Shown: positions 23,716 to 37,210, numbered from the stretch's first letter. The stretch: 64,000 nucleotides of DNA from Callipepla californica brunnescens (GCA_023055505.1 JALIRH010000006.1:24215105-24279104), one strand, 5' to 3'. Numbers and translations: made by a program. Notes: generated from the sequence alone by a model not told the origin.

Positions 23716-26449
23716 TGCATATAGATACGTACATGCGTGCATATACAATATATATGATATATTTTTTCCTCTCTGTTATGCATGTGTATTTATAAATATA
23801 CACATCATAAATATATGGCATATGTTTTGTATATTGCCTTTGGAAAAAGGGAAGTGTTTTAGAAAGTTCACCGGACTGTTTATGTCTTGCTACTTTGGTG
23901 GAAAAGCATAGTTTATGGATGTCAGTTAAGCTTTGTTCCACAGCAAACCTTCAGTGGAGCAGTCCTTTCATTCCTACACATTCTCTGATAACTAATTTTG
24001 ATCAACTTCAAAATAAGAAGGAAAAAAGATACCTATTGTGTTATCTGCCTTTAGACAAACATGACAGAGCAGTAGGAACCTATTATTTTGAACTTTGGTA
24101 ACAAACACTGTAGCTATATTCATTTTAAGTTACTGAGTTGTTTATTTGATCTATCCCTTAGATGTTCGTGTAAAACCAAATTAAGTCAGTGGAAACATTT
24201 GTTAGCTTTAGAAAAATTTGATCACAATGAAAAGAAATCTACACATTTTCCATTTTTGCACCTTTCCAGTATGTTTTTAAAGGAGTATTTGTATCATTGC
24301 GACATATGTGTATATGATGTCTACATATGTCATTTGCTTTACTGGTATACTGAGCTCTGTGATGGAATTAGTATCAAATGTACATTCATAAGTGAGTTTT
24401 AAATTTACAGCATGATGAAGGTGTTTAAAACTTAACAGGAATGGAAGCTAGATTCACTGTGAGTATATTTAATACTTAAAGTAATTTAGTAAACTGGAAT
24501 ACAGGATTTAACTTAGTCCATTTAGCTTTCACGCTATGTTTATGTCTCTTCTGTCTCTCCCATTCTTCTCCAATAAATAAATAAATAAATCATAAGGAGG
24601 AGTGCATAAGCATTAGCTAGGAACATTCTATGAGTACTGCCTCATCTTTTCTTGTACCACAAACATGCCTTACAATAACTGCTAAAGCTCAGCATAAACT
24701 AGTCATAATAAGAAGCTTGTTACTGTTTCTGTGAAGATGTGTATTTTGTCCAAGAGGCATATTTGTACTAAGAATCTAGTTTACTACTGTTTCCCTAGAA
24801 GACAGGACTAATCCAAGGCTATTTTGAACAGGGATTGCAGGCAATCTTGCAAAGTTTTTGCTGCTTTGCAAAGCTGGTGTCTCTCAGGCTGGCTTCAAGA
24901 CCAATGGCTTTTTGTTTCATTGAACATTTTCATAGTAAATTGCTGATTATATGCACAGTAAAACGAATTAGATACCACTAAAAACTTATCTGGGGTCTTG
25001 AAAAAGCCGCAGATGCGTTAGACATATATTTCTGTCTCAGCATTGCTTTATCATGTTGCAAAATAACAATCACTACTGAGTATGCCAAGTCAATACACTT
25101 CAGTATAATTTTCAACAACTCTTTTCTCCGCATTACATTTTTCAGTTTTGCATCAGTTATTCTAAAGTAAAAAAAAAAAAAAAAAAAAAAGCCTTCAGAA
25201 ATATACCTATGTATCATTACATTGTGAACAGAATACGATTTATATTTGGATGGATGTAGAGCTCAGTAATGAATGGCTCTATGTAAACGTGCCACAGTAA
25301 TTCTTAAAGCAGCGCTGCCTTATTAGTTGACATCTGAACTTCTGCTAATTTCAATTGTAAAGAAACTGGTTTTCTCGGAAGCTTAAACTGTATTAAAACA
25401 ACCAAGTACCTGTAAAGTTATTCTCTAAGGTAGTAGGACTTGCTAATTGCAAATAACAAATTCACAAGAAATTCCATAATTCTTTATGGAATCTTTAACA
25501 GGGTACCTTCAGTTTTTACGTGCATGAATCTGATGGCAATATTAAGCTTCTACAATAATTCTGCACATTGCAAAAGTAAAATCTTATGCACTGAAAATTT
25601 ATTGCTAATGTAAATATCTCTAATATAATTACAAACTGCTGTTGAAAATATATGATGCAAGCTGTGCCTAGTTCAAACATTAAAAAAAAAAAAACAAAAC
25701 TCAAATACATCTGACTTTCTGATAGAAGGAACACATAAGTCTTTGTGCCTGAATTTAGGATTTACACCTTCACTCCTGAAATCAGAGAACAGAGACTTCT
25801 ACTCTGAGAGGCAAGGAATGTTAAGAAAACTCCACAAAATTCCAATAAGCTTTTACTCCACCATCTTAAGTTGATATTTCTATTTTTAGAAGATAGCTTG
25901 CCTCAACCTTCTTTTTTTTATTTTTTGTAAAATGCTTATCTCAGCATCCATTCAAGTGGGAAGGAAAAAAAAAAAATGTGAGGGGTCACCAGAAATACTT
26001 TTCATATAACTCATTTACAAAATCTAAAGCAGATTTCAATTTGGATCCCCTTTTTTTTCTTTTATTTTCATGTTTTTCTAGCTGAGCGAAACTGTTATTA
26101 GCTTTTTCTCCCTTTTTTGTTTTCATAGGGCTTCTGAGAATATAGTATTTCTGTTCTTAAAAATTCACAGCAATACATGCAATTAACTGCGCTAAAAATA
26201 ACTAAAAGTCATGATAATTTTAAGGGCCTAAATCAATTGTACTCACACTTAGGGGGCAACAGTTGTATGAACTGTTCAAGGAGTATCTAACACCAATTAC
26301 ATGCTATGCTATAAGTCTTCTATTTTGTGAGATTTCAGAGGCTACTCAGGCTGAGTAAGAAGCATTGACTATTATTGAAATGCTAAATGGATGCACCCGC
26401 ATAAGAACACTGTATGAATGGAAGAACATACTTACACACAAGTAAACGT
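23716..26449. other. Intergenic DNA
   Basis: AT-rich with alternating TA/CA stretches (23700-23830), an AAAT tandem run at 24572-24590 and an A22 tract at 25169-25190. No gene is recognised. Confidence 0.6.
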
Positions 26450-27114
26450 TACGAGGTCTGTTCTGAAAATAATACCCCCTACTTCTTATGTTGGCCCACT
26501 ACGTTAGGGGTGGAGATTGGTGCTATGGCAGTAGAAATTGAACCTTCCCAACAGTATTAAATTATATTGCCATATGACAGATAGCAGCAGAGGGGCAGTA
26601 TGACAAAATGGTGCCTGACATGGAAGTGCTGATGAAACAAAGGTGTGGAACTGGAACTCCACACAGAAGAAAATGCACCTCTTGACATTCGTTGATGCTT
26701 GCTGAATATTTACAGAGACTAAACAGTGGATGTGAGCACAGTGAAACAGTGAGTTTCACATTTCAGCTGTGGTGACAGAGACTTGAAAGACAGGTCATGT
26801 TGCTGTCATACCATGAAACTACAAGTGACTCAATCAGCTCATCCACATGGATTGGCAGATTGTAATCAAGGAACTATATACAAAGCTGAATAGTTGCTTC
26901 AATGCCCCGATAAGGATGGCAGCAATGTTGAAATATTGCAGAGTTTATGCCAGGTGGGTCCCATGAATGTTCACACCGGAACAGAAAAGAACACTGTATG
27001 CAAGTGTAGGGTGAATACTCTGAATGGATAGTACCCATACAATATAACAAAGGTAGACGATATATTTTTGAACAGATTAGATTATCCAGATGTAAAAAGA
27101 CACCCGATGAATTA

Positions 27115-27360
27115 GGAAGGACTCACCTGTCACCAAAGGTCAAATCTTGCCTAGAACTCCTCATGGGAGGGATTTCCAACAAGAGCTCCTTCCCCAGTGG
27201 TGGTCAGCCCTTAAATGGGGTCTGGGAGAGGTGCAGCCAGACTCCACCCCTTCTGGTCACCCGGGTGAATTGCCTTCACTTGTGCTCCTGCAGCTGACTC
27301 AGTGCTTGCCTCAGGTGATCAATCAGTGGTTTAGGCTGTGATTCAACAGATTCCATACAG
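27115..27360. repeat. Unclassified dispersed repeat, copy A (nested in the mariner)
   Basis: About 235 bp closely match a segment at about 48760-49005. The shared core runs from near ggagggat(t/c)tccaac to (g/a)tgattcaacag and ends near catacag. The core includes an identical block of more than 40 bp around 27202-27240. The mariner sequence resumes on both sides, so this unit inserted into, or was captured by, the transposon. It is not one I can name. It could be an LTR fragment or a short non-autonomous element. Confidence 0.75.
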
Positions 27361-27439
27361 CAAGTTTGTCATGACCTATTGAACTAATAGAAAGCTGAAA
27401 CTGACAGTCATTTTGACTGCATTATTACCTGTGATTATT

Positions 27440-27960
27440 ACCATTATGAGCCAAAGTCAAAAGGGAAGTCCATGAAGTGGAAACATGTAAATTCTCCCTT
27501 AAAGAAAATGGTCAAGGGATAGCCCTTGTCAAGTAAAGTTGTGTGCACTGTCTTTAAGGGCAGGAAAAAGGTGATCCTTTCATATCTCTTGGAATCTGGA
27601 CAAACCATCATCTCTGACTGCTAGATTGCAACATTCACGGAGCTCAAGCCAGAGAAGAAAACAGCCTTTATCTTGCAGTTTGTTAACACCAGAGCCTGTG
27701 ACAGTTTGAAGACAGTGAAGTACATTGCCAGTATTGACTAGATTGTTCTACCACACCCACCATACAGTCCATGTTTGGAACCTTCTGACTTTAATCTGTT
27801 CAGACCAATTAAAGATGTAAGGAGCATCTTTCATTCAGAATGTGCAACATTTTCCTAGCAATTACCATCATAGCAGCTGCGAAACAGCAGGTCAATTCTG
27901 CTGGCACAGATTTTTGCAAGAGTGGCATGCAGGCTCTTGTTGACCTCTGGAGAAAATGTA
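27440..27960 (+). pseudogene. Mariner transposase remnant (C-terminal half)
   Basis: Recognisable pieces in order are Y-E-P-K-S-K-G-K-S-M-K-W-K-H near 27445-27490, S-L-K-T-V-K-Y-I-A-S near 27700-27735, and L-P-H-P-P-Y-S-P followed by E-P-S-D-F-N-L-F near 27750-27800. These match the catalytic domain of Hsmar1-like mariners. The block is broken: an in-frame TAG lies at 27739-27741, the usual H-D-N-A motif reads F-V-N-T (catalytic Asp to Asn), and frames shift between blocks. The last catalytic Asp (in P-S-D) is retained. No functional protein can be made. Confidence 0.85.
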
Positions 27961-28830
27961 TAGCTAATGCTAGCAACTATGTTCAAAAATAGTGTTTCAT
28001 AGCTGAGAATTTGCTCAGTTAAGGTGTTGTTATGATCTATCTCTTGTAGTTTCCAAGGAAATAAATAGGAGGCATTACTTTCAGAGCAATCTGCGTATTA
28101 TTGCTCTGTAAACTGAACAAGGTGACTTTGTTCTTACCAGGTCAAATTTAAGTAACAAAGGAATCAATAAGTAAACACTTAGGAGAGAAAAATATGGTGA
28201 ATGATAAATAACTAGGATCAATTTAATAAAATAGATCAGGCCACAATAAACAGAAGTCTTCTCTGAAAAGAATTAAAACAAGTGTTTGTTGGGTAAAGTG
28301 ATTGTAATTGTTCACATAGATTTTAGTAAGGAATCTCATGCATACTGGAAACTTCATAGAAGAAATGCAAGGGTAGGGATGGAGCGTACCTCAGGAGGCT
28401 AACTAGTACACCCCAAGGGCCCAAGATACACATGACAGAAAACCTACCCTTAATGTATTTGGTCTAACTATTTTCTAAGAACATTCAGCACTGAAGACAG
28501 TCCCTCTAGGCAAACTACTCTTATTCTAAACTGTCCTTTACAGTAGCGTTATTCAGAATGGTCACACTGCCTATCACATCTTGCCCTATCCACAGGCAAC
28601 AAAGAGCTTATTCTTAAAACTATTTTACATAGTGAAGATCCAACATTTTTCTGCAGTCTTCTGTACTAAACAACCTAAATTCTCCATTTTTACATACATT
28701 CTTTCTAATTCTCGTTGTGAAGAGTAAATGAATTGGGCAAATTTGAGGGAAGGTACTGCACATAGAAATATAAAATAGGACTCATTCCAATACTGTCAAT
28801 AGTCTACAGTTGTGTATTGGGGTACACAGA

Positions 28831-28893
28831 TATTATATTACAGCTTAGCAGATCTAGCAGCTTATTATATTACCACTTAGCAGATCTAGCAGA
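28831..28893. repeat. Tandem duplication, 32-bp unit, two copies
   Basis: The unit, starting tattatattac and containing cttagcagatctagcag, occurs at 28831 and again at 28863 with two adjacent mismatches (ag versus ca). Confidence 0.9.
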
Positions 28894-28935
28894 ACCCCAT
28901 AAAAATATTTCTTGTTGCATACTTTGAATCAACCT

Positions 28936-28977
28936 TAAAAATAGTTCAGGGAAAATTAAAAATAGTCCAGGGAGAAT
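28936..28977. repeat. Tandem duplication, 21-bp unit, two copies
   Basis: The unit taaaaatag(t/c)tcaggg-like occurs at 28936-28956 and 28957-28977 with two mismatches. It lies only 43 bp from the 32-bp tandem duplication. Confidence 0.85.
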
Positions 28978-31030
28978 TAACTACAGTTATGTAGGGATGG
29001 GCTCTTTCATATAGATAAAATCAGACCTATTTCAGTGCCTCATAACCTTCCACAAATATTTATTTCATAGGTATCATCTCCACAAAAATGGCATTTACAA
29101 ATAGGTATAATGGGACTAACAGGTTTTACATATAGGTATTTCTATCTACCTGCATTGAAAAGGAGATCATTAGCTGTGTGCAGGATTTTAAATAAAGTAG
29201 CTCATAGATAAAAGCTACATCCTAAGCTTTTTCTTTTTTTTTTATGGACAAAATACTTGAGATGCAATAATGTAAATAAGTAAAAGTTGTTATAGCAGTT
29301 CTGTACTACATAAAAGAAATTGCTATTCGAAATCATAATTCATACTAGAAAAAGCTCAAGGCGGTTGGACATTCATGAGATTTCTGTATTATCAGCATTA
29401 ACCTCAATATTCATCTTCTATGGAAGCTTTGTTTTTCATGTGTAAGTTGCATTAAATTCTAAGAAGCCAAAATCTGACATGAATATTGTTAGCCAAACAT
29501 AGAATTTTCTTCTAATTCTAATGATCATTTTCTATTGATATTTTTCTAACTTTCCAACTGCTGAGCAACCAGAAAGAGTGTCATCATTACTCTGAACCTG
29601 TTACTTAAAATACATAATATGACAACCTTTTATTTTTCCACTTCATTTCTTGATCTTTTAACCATACAGCATTACTGCTGGTTACTGTACACTTGGATTG
29701 ATCTTGCAATTAACTTTACTCTTGTGAATAGCTTAGTTAAGGTTCACAGCATTCATCAAACAACTATACATAAAATGTTCAAAATGTAAGGTCCATAAAA
29801 GATATAAAATACATATTGCAAAAATTAACATTTAAAGGAAACCTAGTATATACAACTGTAGATATCCTTATGAGCTTTTAGACATTATATGATTTACTTA
29901 TAAGAAAAATGTAGTAACAGTTCAAAATGACATTGGACCAAATTCCATCCACAGTTATATCCCATACATATCAATGAATACATCTTACACTTCTGTAAAG
30001 TGACTTCTAAATTTACAATGAGGATGCCGGTTGACAACTTCATATTCTTCCACTGATATTATAATAGATCACTGTCTTTTACACTTCCTTGTTTCTGAAC
30101 CAATATGACATCAGTTAAAGAGTCTATACATAATTTTTCTACTGAAAAGGAAAGAAAAACACATACATTTTCTTTAACATCTTCTTTCATATTCTAAATA
30201 AGTATTCAGCACATTTCAGCAATGCTACTAGCATATCTAAATGACAGAAATGGAGTTCAATACAGAAATATTCTTATATTTCCAGTGCATTCTTGTCAGT
30301 AGCTGGTGCTGTTATATACATATATATGTATACACATAAAACATACATCATAGCCCATATAGAGTTGTCATAAACTCTTTGCAAACTGAATAAATTATTT
30401 TTTTGGCATAGATCCATTTTAGGCTTTTACTATGTCAAAGACCTAGCTAGTCGCAACTGATCTTATTTAAAAGCTGCAGACTATACTTGAAATAATGAAA
30501 TAACATTTGGCAAATCTAATTCTGAAACTTCACCTGTTTTGGCCTAAGTGAGACTTCAGTTTTACTTTAAGGTGTTTTGCTCGTTAATTAAATGCTATGT
30601 GATAATGCAAAATATATATTTTGTGATTACTATTCTTCTGATAGAGCACCTCTCTTTCTTGGATGCTAAGAACTTCTTCAACATGCACCAGCCTCAAGCA
30701 TTTCAAGATGGTGAGACAACATACATGGAGACAAAAGTATGACTGAAACCTGAAGCTGCATATAGATCTGCTTGCTTCCTACCTTAGTGTTAGTTTTCAT
30801 GTCTTTTCATTGCAGGCTGTATCTCACTTGACTTTTACTTTCTTAATATTGATGGAGACTTTGAAAGCCAAAAACCACTCTAAGGGCAGGAAATGCAAAG
30901 TGTGGTCACTTTCTGCAACCTATTATAAAACAAAATTGCTCAGTATCCTTTATGTAACATGAGGTTTCATTTATTGATTCAGAGTAGTATTGTCATACCA
31001 GAAAATTCCTTTCAACAACACAAATGAAAA

Positions 31031-31038
<8 letters not shown>

Positions 31039-31068
<30 letters not shown>
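31039..31068. repeat. (AG)15 microsatellite
   Basis: Fifteen AG units preceded by an A-run and followed by imperfect purine sequence, giving a purine tract of about 65 bases on the plus strand. Confidence 0.95.
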
Positions 31069-31074
<6 letters not shown>

Positions 31075-34000
31075 GAAAGAAAAGGAAAAAGTAGCTTTGC
31101 TCTTTACTTATTTTCTAAGGAAGTCTTATCTACCCCACGAGATACAACTGCAACTGCAAATAGCCATGAATTTTTCTATATCAAGAGAACTTAATTTCCC
31201 TGTGGATAAGCTCCAAAAAAGAGCTTATAGTAGATTCATCCTTTTTATAAGACAGAATGTGGACATTCCTACATTTCCTACAGGGCCCTACAATGTAGAT
31301 ACTATTACTTAGGTCTGCATGTATCAAGAAAATTAGAATAAGTATATTTCATTGAACCATTTCTAGGTCCAAGTTAAAAAAAAATCATAGAAACAACTGG
31401 TTTATGATAGTTGATAAAGATATATACAAAACATAATATTACCTCGTCATTTTCTTAAATGATTAATTACAAATGGCAGATATACTTGCCTTTTAAGAAA
31501 ACAGTTATCTTCTCTCTAAATTGCCTTCTTCTCTAGGTTAACTTTTTCCCATAAGATATGCTTTATAACCCCTGAAGATTACACACCCAGAGAATTATAA
31601 TATTTATGAAGACAGAAGTAATTAATGACTAAATGATACTCAGATATTTTAATTGTGTTGTTTCAGAGAATATTCAGACTTATAATTCTCTCCTTTCCTA
31701 CTCAAAAAAATGCATGCGGTCTTTTTTTCCACATTTCTAATAATGATAACTTATATCTTAGGGATTCTGTCTCCTGTCAAAGATTACAACATGTTTCTGA
31801 TTGCAGAGAGTAATTACAAATAAATCCACTGGATGGACTTCTGTAATGCATTTTACAGGACATTAATTAAAGTTTTATTTTGGTGCTAGTGTACATGTAC
31901 ATGTCAGGATTTTTCTGTACTTCAAAATACTGTTTTACACAATTAAATCACAACTTTTTGATGGGAACACAAAGAGCAACAGTCAAGAAGACTGTTTGTG
32001 AACAAAACAACACTAATTCTGCTGTCCATATTTTGTTGAGAAGAAAGTTGAAACAGGTGAAAAAATGAGAAGTTTCTGAAAACAGTGGACAGAAATACTG
32101 CTTCGCTGCATATTGTTTGTTGTGCTGCTGACTTTCCAGGAAAAATGCAGATGAATTCTAGACAAGGTTATATTTGGTACCTATTCCAGACAGATGATAA
32201 ACATGAATTTCCTAATTCACTTTCTAGTCAGATCAAATGGCTGTGAACGTGCCCAACTCTCAAAAAGTATGATAAGACAGCTCTCTGGTGTGACCCTATA
32301 CTACAGGAGAATGAATTCAAAGTTCTCTTTCTTGCTTTGATATTCCTTATCATGGAGGTTCATACATATTTTTGTTGTCCAGCTTTAATTCATCTTCACA
32401 ATGAAAATGATAATCTGCTTGTTATCTGTTATAAAGAAAAAAAAAATCAGCTGCACTGTCTATCTACTACTAAATATTTTTTTTTCCTTGTAATTATTTT
32501 TAAAATCAGAAAGATGGAGTTCTGCATGGCCTAGTCCAATTCCCGAGTTGATTTCTGCTGTTACCTTACTTCCTTATGCAGTGGGTTCATGATCTGTTAA
32601 AGTACGGCAAAGCATAAATATCTAAGAGCAAGTTACCATTAAAAACATTTTGGATTTATAAAAGAAATGTACTGGTGTGCAAAAATGCAACTCACTATGA
32701 ATATCTAGCAAGAAAATATCTATCTTGTTTTTTTAGAAACAGTAACAGTGAAAGATAAGATTTTATATAGAAGAAAGCAAGACTTAGATATTACTGTTGA
32801 TGTAACCTCTTCAATGTTTCTAAGTGCTACATGAGATTTTAGTATTAAAACTCCTAATGGGGTAATCAGATGCTATTTTTTGCCATTCCAATGAAAGATT
32901 TGGCTCTAATCAGAATGCTTGAAAATACTTTGCTTAGCCTTTTGAATTTTCTCTCTTTATCACCAAGCTATAAATTAGATAAATTAGAATCAAGATATTC
33001 GTTTTAGTCTTACCAAATATCAACCATAATTGACTGACAGCCTGAGATTTTATTGATGAATAGTATTTATCTACTGAAAGGTATGGTGATGGAGTAATAG
33101 TTATGGAACCCTGCCTCTCTTTCTACCTTCAGAAGAAGGCAAAGGTACATAAGCCTTTCTAGAAATAAATAAATAAATAAATAAAATAAAAAAACCACCA
33201 ACAGAGGCTTTATTCTTTCCCTCATCGGAAATAAGGAAAAAAAAAATTGCTTTGAAAGCAATTGATTTATTTTCAAAGTTGCCTATATTGACATCACTCA
33301 CATAGCTTAAAAGGTATCTTCAAGAATATGACTCCTGTGCTTGTTAATAGGAACTCTACACTTAATTTCCCCCACCTCCTTTACCCAATGCACACAGAAT
33401 GAGAGGACATTAATGCATTATGCATACCTGTCAATATTTAAGTATAAAATCTGTATAGGTAGTAAATAAATATTTCAACTCTCTTCACATAAAACACAGA
33501 TTGAAAGGAGCAGAGTTTTGAGGGGTAAAGAACTTACAGAAAATAAAACTATTTCCCATACTGTAACAAAGGCGAAAAGTTATTGAGCAGCAGGCCCAAG
33601 GAATTATACCCATTCAGATGATAATGTGTGTTAGGTCAGTTGTCTTTTTCTAAGAAAAAGGCATTTGACCCTTCTGGTGAATGAAGTTCGCTAAATTGCT
33701 TCCTGTTTCAGAATCTGAAACCACAGGGTGACATCCTCAAGAAATCAGTTTAGGTTGAATATGGCCAAAGAGGATGCTTCAGGAGCTGCTTGTACTAGAG
33801 GAAACTTGATTTTCCACTGAGTAGGGGTTAAAAGATGAAAGATCATGAAACACAGACAAAACAACAGTACAGGCAATGACTCTTCTGCTTTAAAAGTCAC
33901 CCCATAGGAATGAAAAGGTGTCTGCATTCACCTTCTGCATCATAGCAAGAAAGATATTCAAGTAGAATATGTTTCTCGTTGAACAAAAATCACTAAGAAG

Positions 34001-36529
34001 CATCAAAAGAAATAACAAGCAGAAAGCAAATCAGCCATTCTATCCTGTTGCTAACTCTGTAAGAAAATAATGAAATTTGTAATACTAATTACAAATCTGT
34101 AAAGTGGTAGTCTTTCAAAATAAGAGAAGGAGGAAAAAAAAACAGAACAGGCCTTTTTGGGTTTGATCACTTTCTTTGTTTTGAACTTCTGAATGGGAAC
34201 TATCTATAGCAGTTAAAACACATTGGAAGTTCACAGAAACAGAGCTGAAATATGGGTAAAAGTAAGATGGCAAATAGATTGTTTGCTTTCTAAACCTGCC
34301 ATTCCACTGCTACTAGGAAGATCTTTTTGACCACATTCCCCCGTCTTGTATAGGCATCCCTCTGCCAAAAACTGCCCAGCTCCATGAAAAAAATTTGCAA
34401 CTTTATGAAACATTGAAGACAGACCTAGAAAGTTGTTAGATAGTTAGTTAGAGAGTTTAAATTTCAATTTTACTTAGATCTTATTTAAACGTTTTGCTGG
34501 AATTATAGCTGGACATGTCACATTACATAAGGATCCAATTTACCTTTATTCATTTACTTTTAAATTAATTTTCTTGTCTTAGAAGAGAGAGGCAAGTTCC
34601 AAGACAGTTCTCAACCACTGAGAGCAAGTGCTTAAGGGAATAAATAAGACCTAAAAAGATTTTTTTTTTCTTTTATTCCACAACTAATACGATAATGCAG
34701 TTTAATTTTTTTTTTCCTCTAAGTTTTGGTGATGCTATGAGATTAAAAGCTCATTTTTGCTTATATTTGTTGTGTCTTTTATGGCACTTTTAACACAAAG
34801 TCTGACATGCTTGATTTTCAGTTATTAGCAACAAGTTTGTAACACTTTTTGAAGTGCTACCATTGTCTGTTGTGTCTACACCAGGAGTATAAATTATCAA
34901 ATGTTATTATAGACAAAAACAGTTACTGTTAGTTCCATGATTTTCTGGGCCCATCATATTGTTGTTCTGCATGAGTGGGATTTGCAAATGTATGTGGCGC
35001 TTTTACAGTGAAACAACTTACTTCTAATGGGTACTGTTTTGTAACACAGTTAAATTCTTTGTTAAAAACACAGTTCAGCTAGAAAACTTGTGGCTGAAAT
35101 TTTCACACTTAGGTGTACATATTATTCAACACAGCAAGAGAAGTCTCTGGAAAGTAAATCTCCCTTTCCAAAATAAAATCTACCTGTTCCTGTGTTTCAG
35201 CAAACAGTAATGAATTATTGCCCTCAAATACTCTACAGACATACAATCTAAGAAATATTCTTCTTTTAGGAACAGTTTCCTCATCTAGCTTATATATTAT
35301 ATTTAATGAACTCCAGGGACAGATTTTCTTACATAGAAAGTAGAACTAAGAATGTAAAAATGGTGTTTACTATGCTAAGACATACATAGGTTTTCACGTA
35401 CCAGGAAACCTGCATCCTTACTCATACTTGTGCTGTTATTTTTTTACTACTATCAAGTAGTTCACTCTAGCAGACATTACAGTCAACTGTGTTGTCCAAG
35501 GGCATATTCTTACCCTCTTTCAGAGTAGAAGATATACACACGTAGACTTCTGTTATCAAAAATATTACCATGGTTGGTAAAATTTCTGAACTAAATTCAA
35601 GAATACGACAGCATTCCAGGCTAGTCTAGGACCTATGCACACCAAAGAAAATGTAAGGCATATCTATGGGGTCTGGAAATTTAATTGTACAGGAGATCTG
35701 AACATACAGTGGAAAGTGTTTAATCTCCAGACTGAGGAAGTGCTGCTCTTTGCACTTCTTTCAAATCAACAAATCCACTAGATCTAACTCATTCCCAAGG
35801 AAATATAATGTTTATCTTTCTTCAGGAAACATGTAGCACCATGTATTCAGGATAGTTAGGATTCAGCCATCTTAAATACATGTGCTGTAGGTTGGTAGAT
35901 CTTCCTTTTTACTGACAAACTAAGTTACAGTTATTATCTCTGAATGGCTCTCATAGGATAAAAATTCTTAACCAAAATTGAAAAAAAAAATTAAATATTT
36001 AAAGTCTGAAGTGTATGAATTCTGAAGCTCTCTACATTTTTTTTGTGTATCACTTTGCACATCAGATGTATTTGATTAAAAGAAAAGAAGAGTCTGTCAG
36101 GAATCTAAAAGTCCAACTATGTTCTTCTCAGTTATAATTATCACCAAAAAAGGGAAGTGAAAATGGAATTTGTCCAATAGTTCTACTGATGTGTAAAACA
36201 GGAAGAAAGCCAGTTAATGTGACTGTAATAAATAAACTCCTGCCAATGAAATGAATAGGTACATTTTAGTAAGTAAAAATGTATAGTATAGTTGCTGAAT
36301 TGGAAAAGAGCATTTAGAGATTGTGCAAAGCTTTTCTAGAAACTTAAGCATAACGTAACAATTAATTACTAATGCTTTAAACTAAAAAAATGTTAATATT
36401 GTGGAACTTTTTCAAAAATTCTGAAAACAGATATCATTAAAGAACATGAGCTTTCCGAGCAGTTAAATTCATCAGGAAGTGACAACTGCAGAAGTTCTTA
36501 ACCAAGGGCATGTGCTAGGCATATGAGCA

Positions 36530-37210
36530 CATTTCTCAGTACAACATCTAAATGTTTCTTGAACGCCTCCAGTGACAGAGACTCAACCACCTTCCTGGGC
36601 AGCCCATTCCAGCACTTTGACTACTCTTTCAGAGAATAAATTTCTCATAATGTCCAACCTGAACCTCCTCTGGCATATCTTGAGGCCATTCTCTCTATAC
36701 TTGATGCTAATTATGTCCTAGAAGAGGCTGACTCCCACCTTGCCACAACTTCCTTTCAAGAAGTTGTAGAGAGCAATAACGTCTTCCCTGGGCCTCCTCT
36801 TCTGCTAGCTAAACAATTGCAGTTCCCTCAGCTGCTCTTCATAAGACTTTGTTGCCCCCTCACCAGCTTTGTTGCCCTTCTCTGGGCATACTTCAGGGTC
36901 TCGATGTTTTTCTTGTAGTGAGGGGCCTAAAACTGAAGACTGTTCATAGAATCATAGGGGTTGGATGGGACCTCAAGAGATCATCGAGACCAACTCCCCT
37001 GCCAACGCAGGTTCCCTACACCAGGTTCTGTTCAGAAGATGTGGCTCCACCAGAGCTGAGTACGGCGGGACGATCACCCTCCTGCTCCTGCTGGGTACGC
37101 TATTTCTGATACAAGACAGGATGCCATTGGCCTTCTTGGCTACTTGAGCACAGTGCTGGCTCAAGTTCAGACAAGTGTCAAACAGCACTCCCAGGTTCAT
37201 TTCTTCCACA
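36530..37210 (-). mobile_element. CR1 LINE fragment (older copy, interrupted)
   Basis: The plus strand is the reverse complement of a CR1 3' half. Read on the minus strand, it encodes the conserved C-terminal reverse transcriptase block: [18 protein letters not shown] around 37160-37090, then [10 protein letters not shown]. The 3' untranslated part lies at about 36530-36700. The element is split by a younger CR1 tail at 36947-37027. No frame spans the whole element. Confidence 0.88.
36947..37027 (-). mobile_element. Short CR1 3' tail inserted into the older CR1
   Basis: It begins with tagaatcatagg and ggttggatgggacc, the reverse complement of the standard CR1 3' terminus, and stops after about 81 bp. 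The 7-base sequence ctgttca flanks it on both sides (36940-36946 and 37028-37034), and CR1 sequence of the host copy resumes directly after. This marks a clean nested insertion of a severely 5'-truncated CR1. Confidence 0.8.

Larger units (their letters stand above)
26452..28095 (+). mobile_element. Mariner DNA transposon, Galluhop-like, inactive
   Basis: The left end reads cgaggtctgttctgaaaataat and the right end is its imperfect inverted copy, with cgcagattgctctgaaagtaat on the opposite strand. Each end is flanked by the TA target duplication (26450-26451 and 28096-28097). The interior carries a broken mariner transposase on the plus strand. The length of about 1.64 kb includes roughly 240 bp of a foreign nested repeat, leaving about 1.4 kb. 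A second copy of the family, internally deleted, lies at 52724-53243 on the other strand. Confidence 0.9.
28098..36525. other. Intergenic DNA
   Basis: AT-rich, with no conserved gene and no open frame beyond about 72 codons. Notable contents are two neighbouring tandem duplications (28831-28893 and 28936-28977), an (AG)15 run at 31039-31068 and an AAAT run at about 33161-33190. No transposon body is recognised. Confidence 0.6.

Noticed and set aside
30314..30333. TA/CATATA palindrome
   Set aside because: Ordinary alternating AT sequence, expected by chance in this composition.
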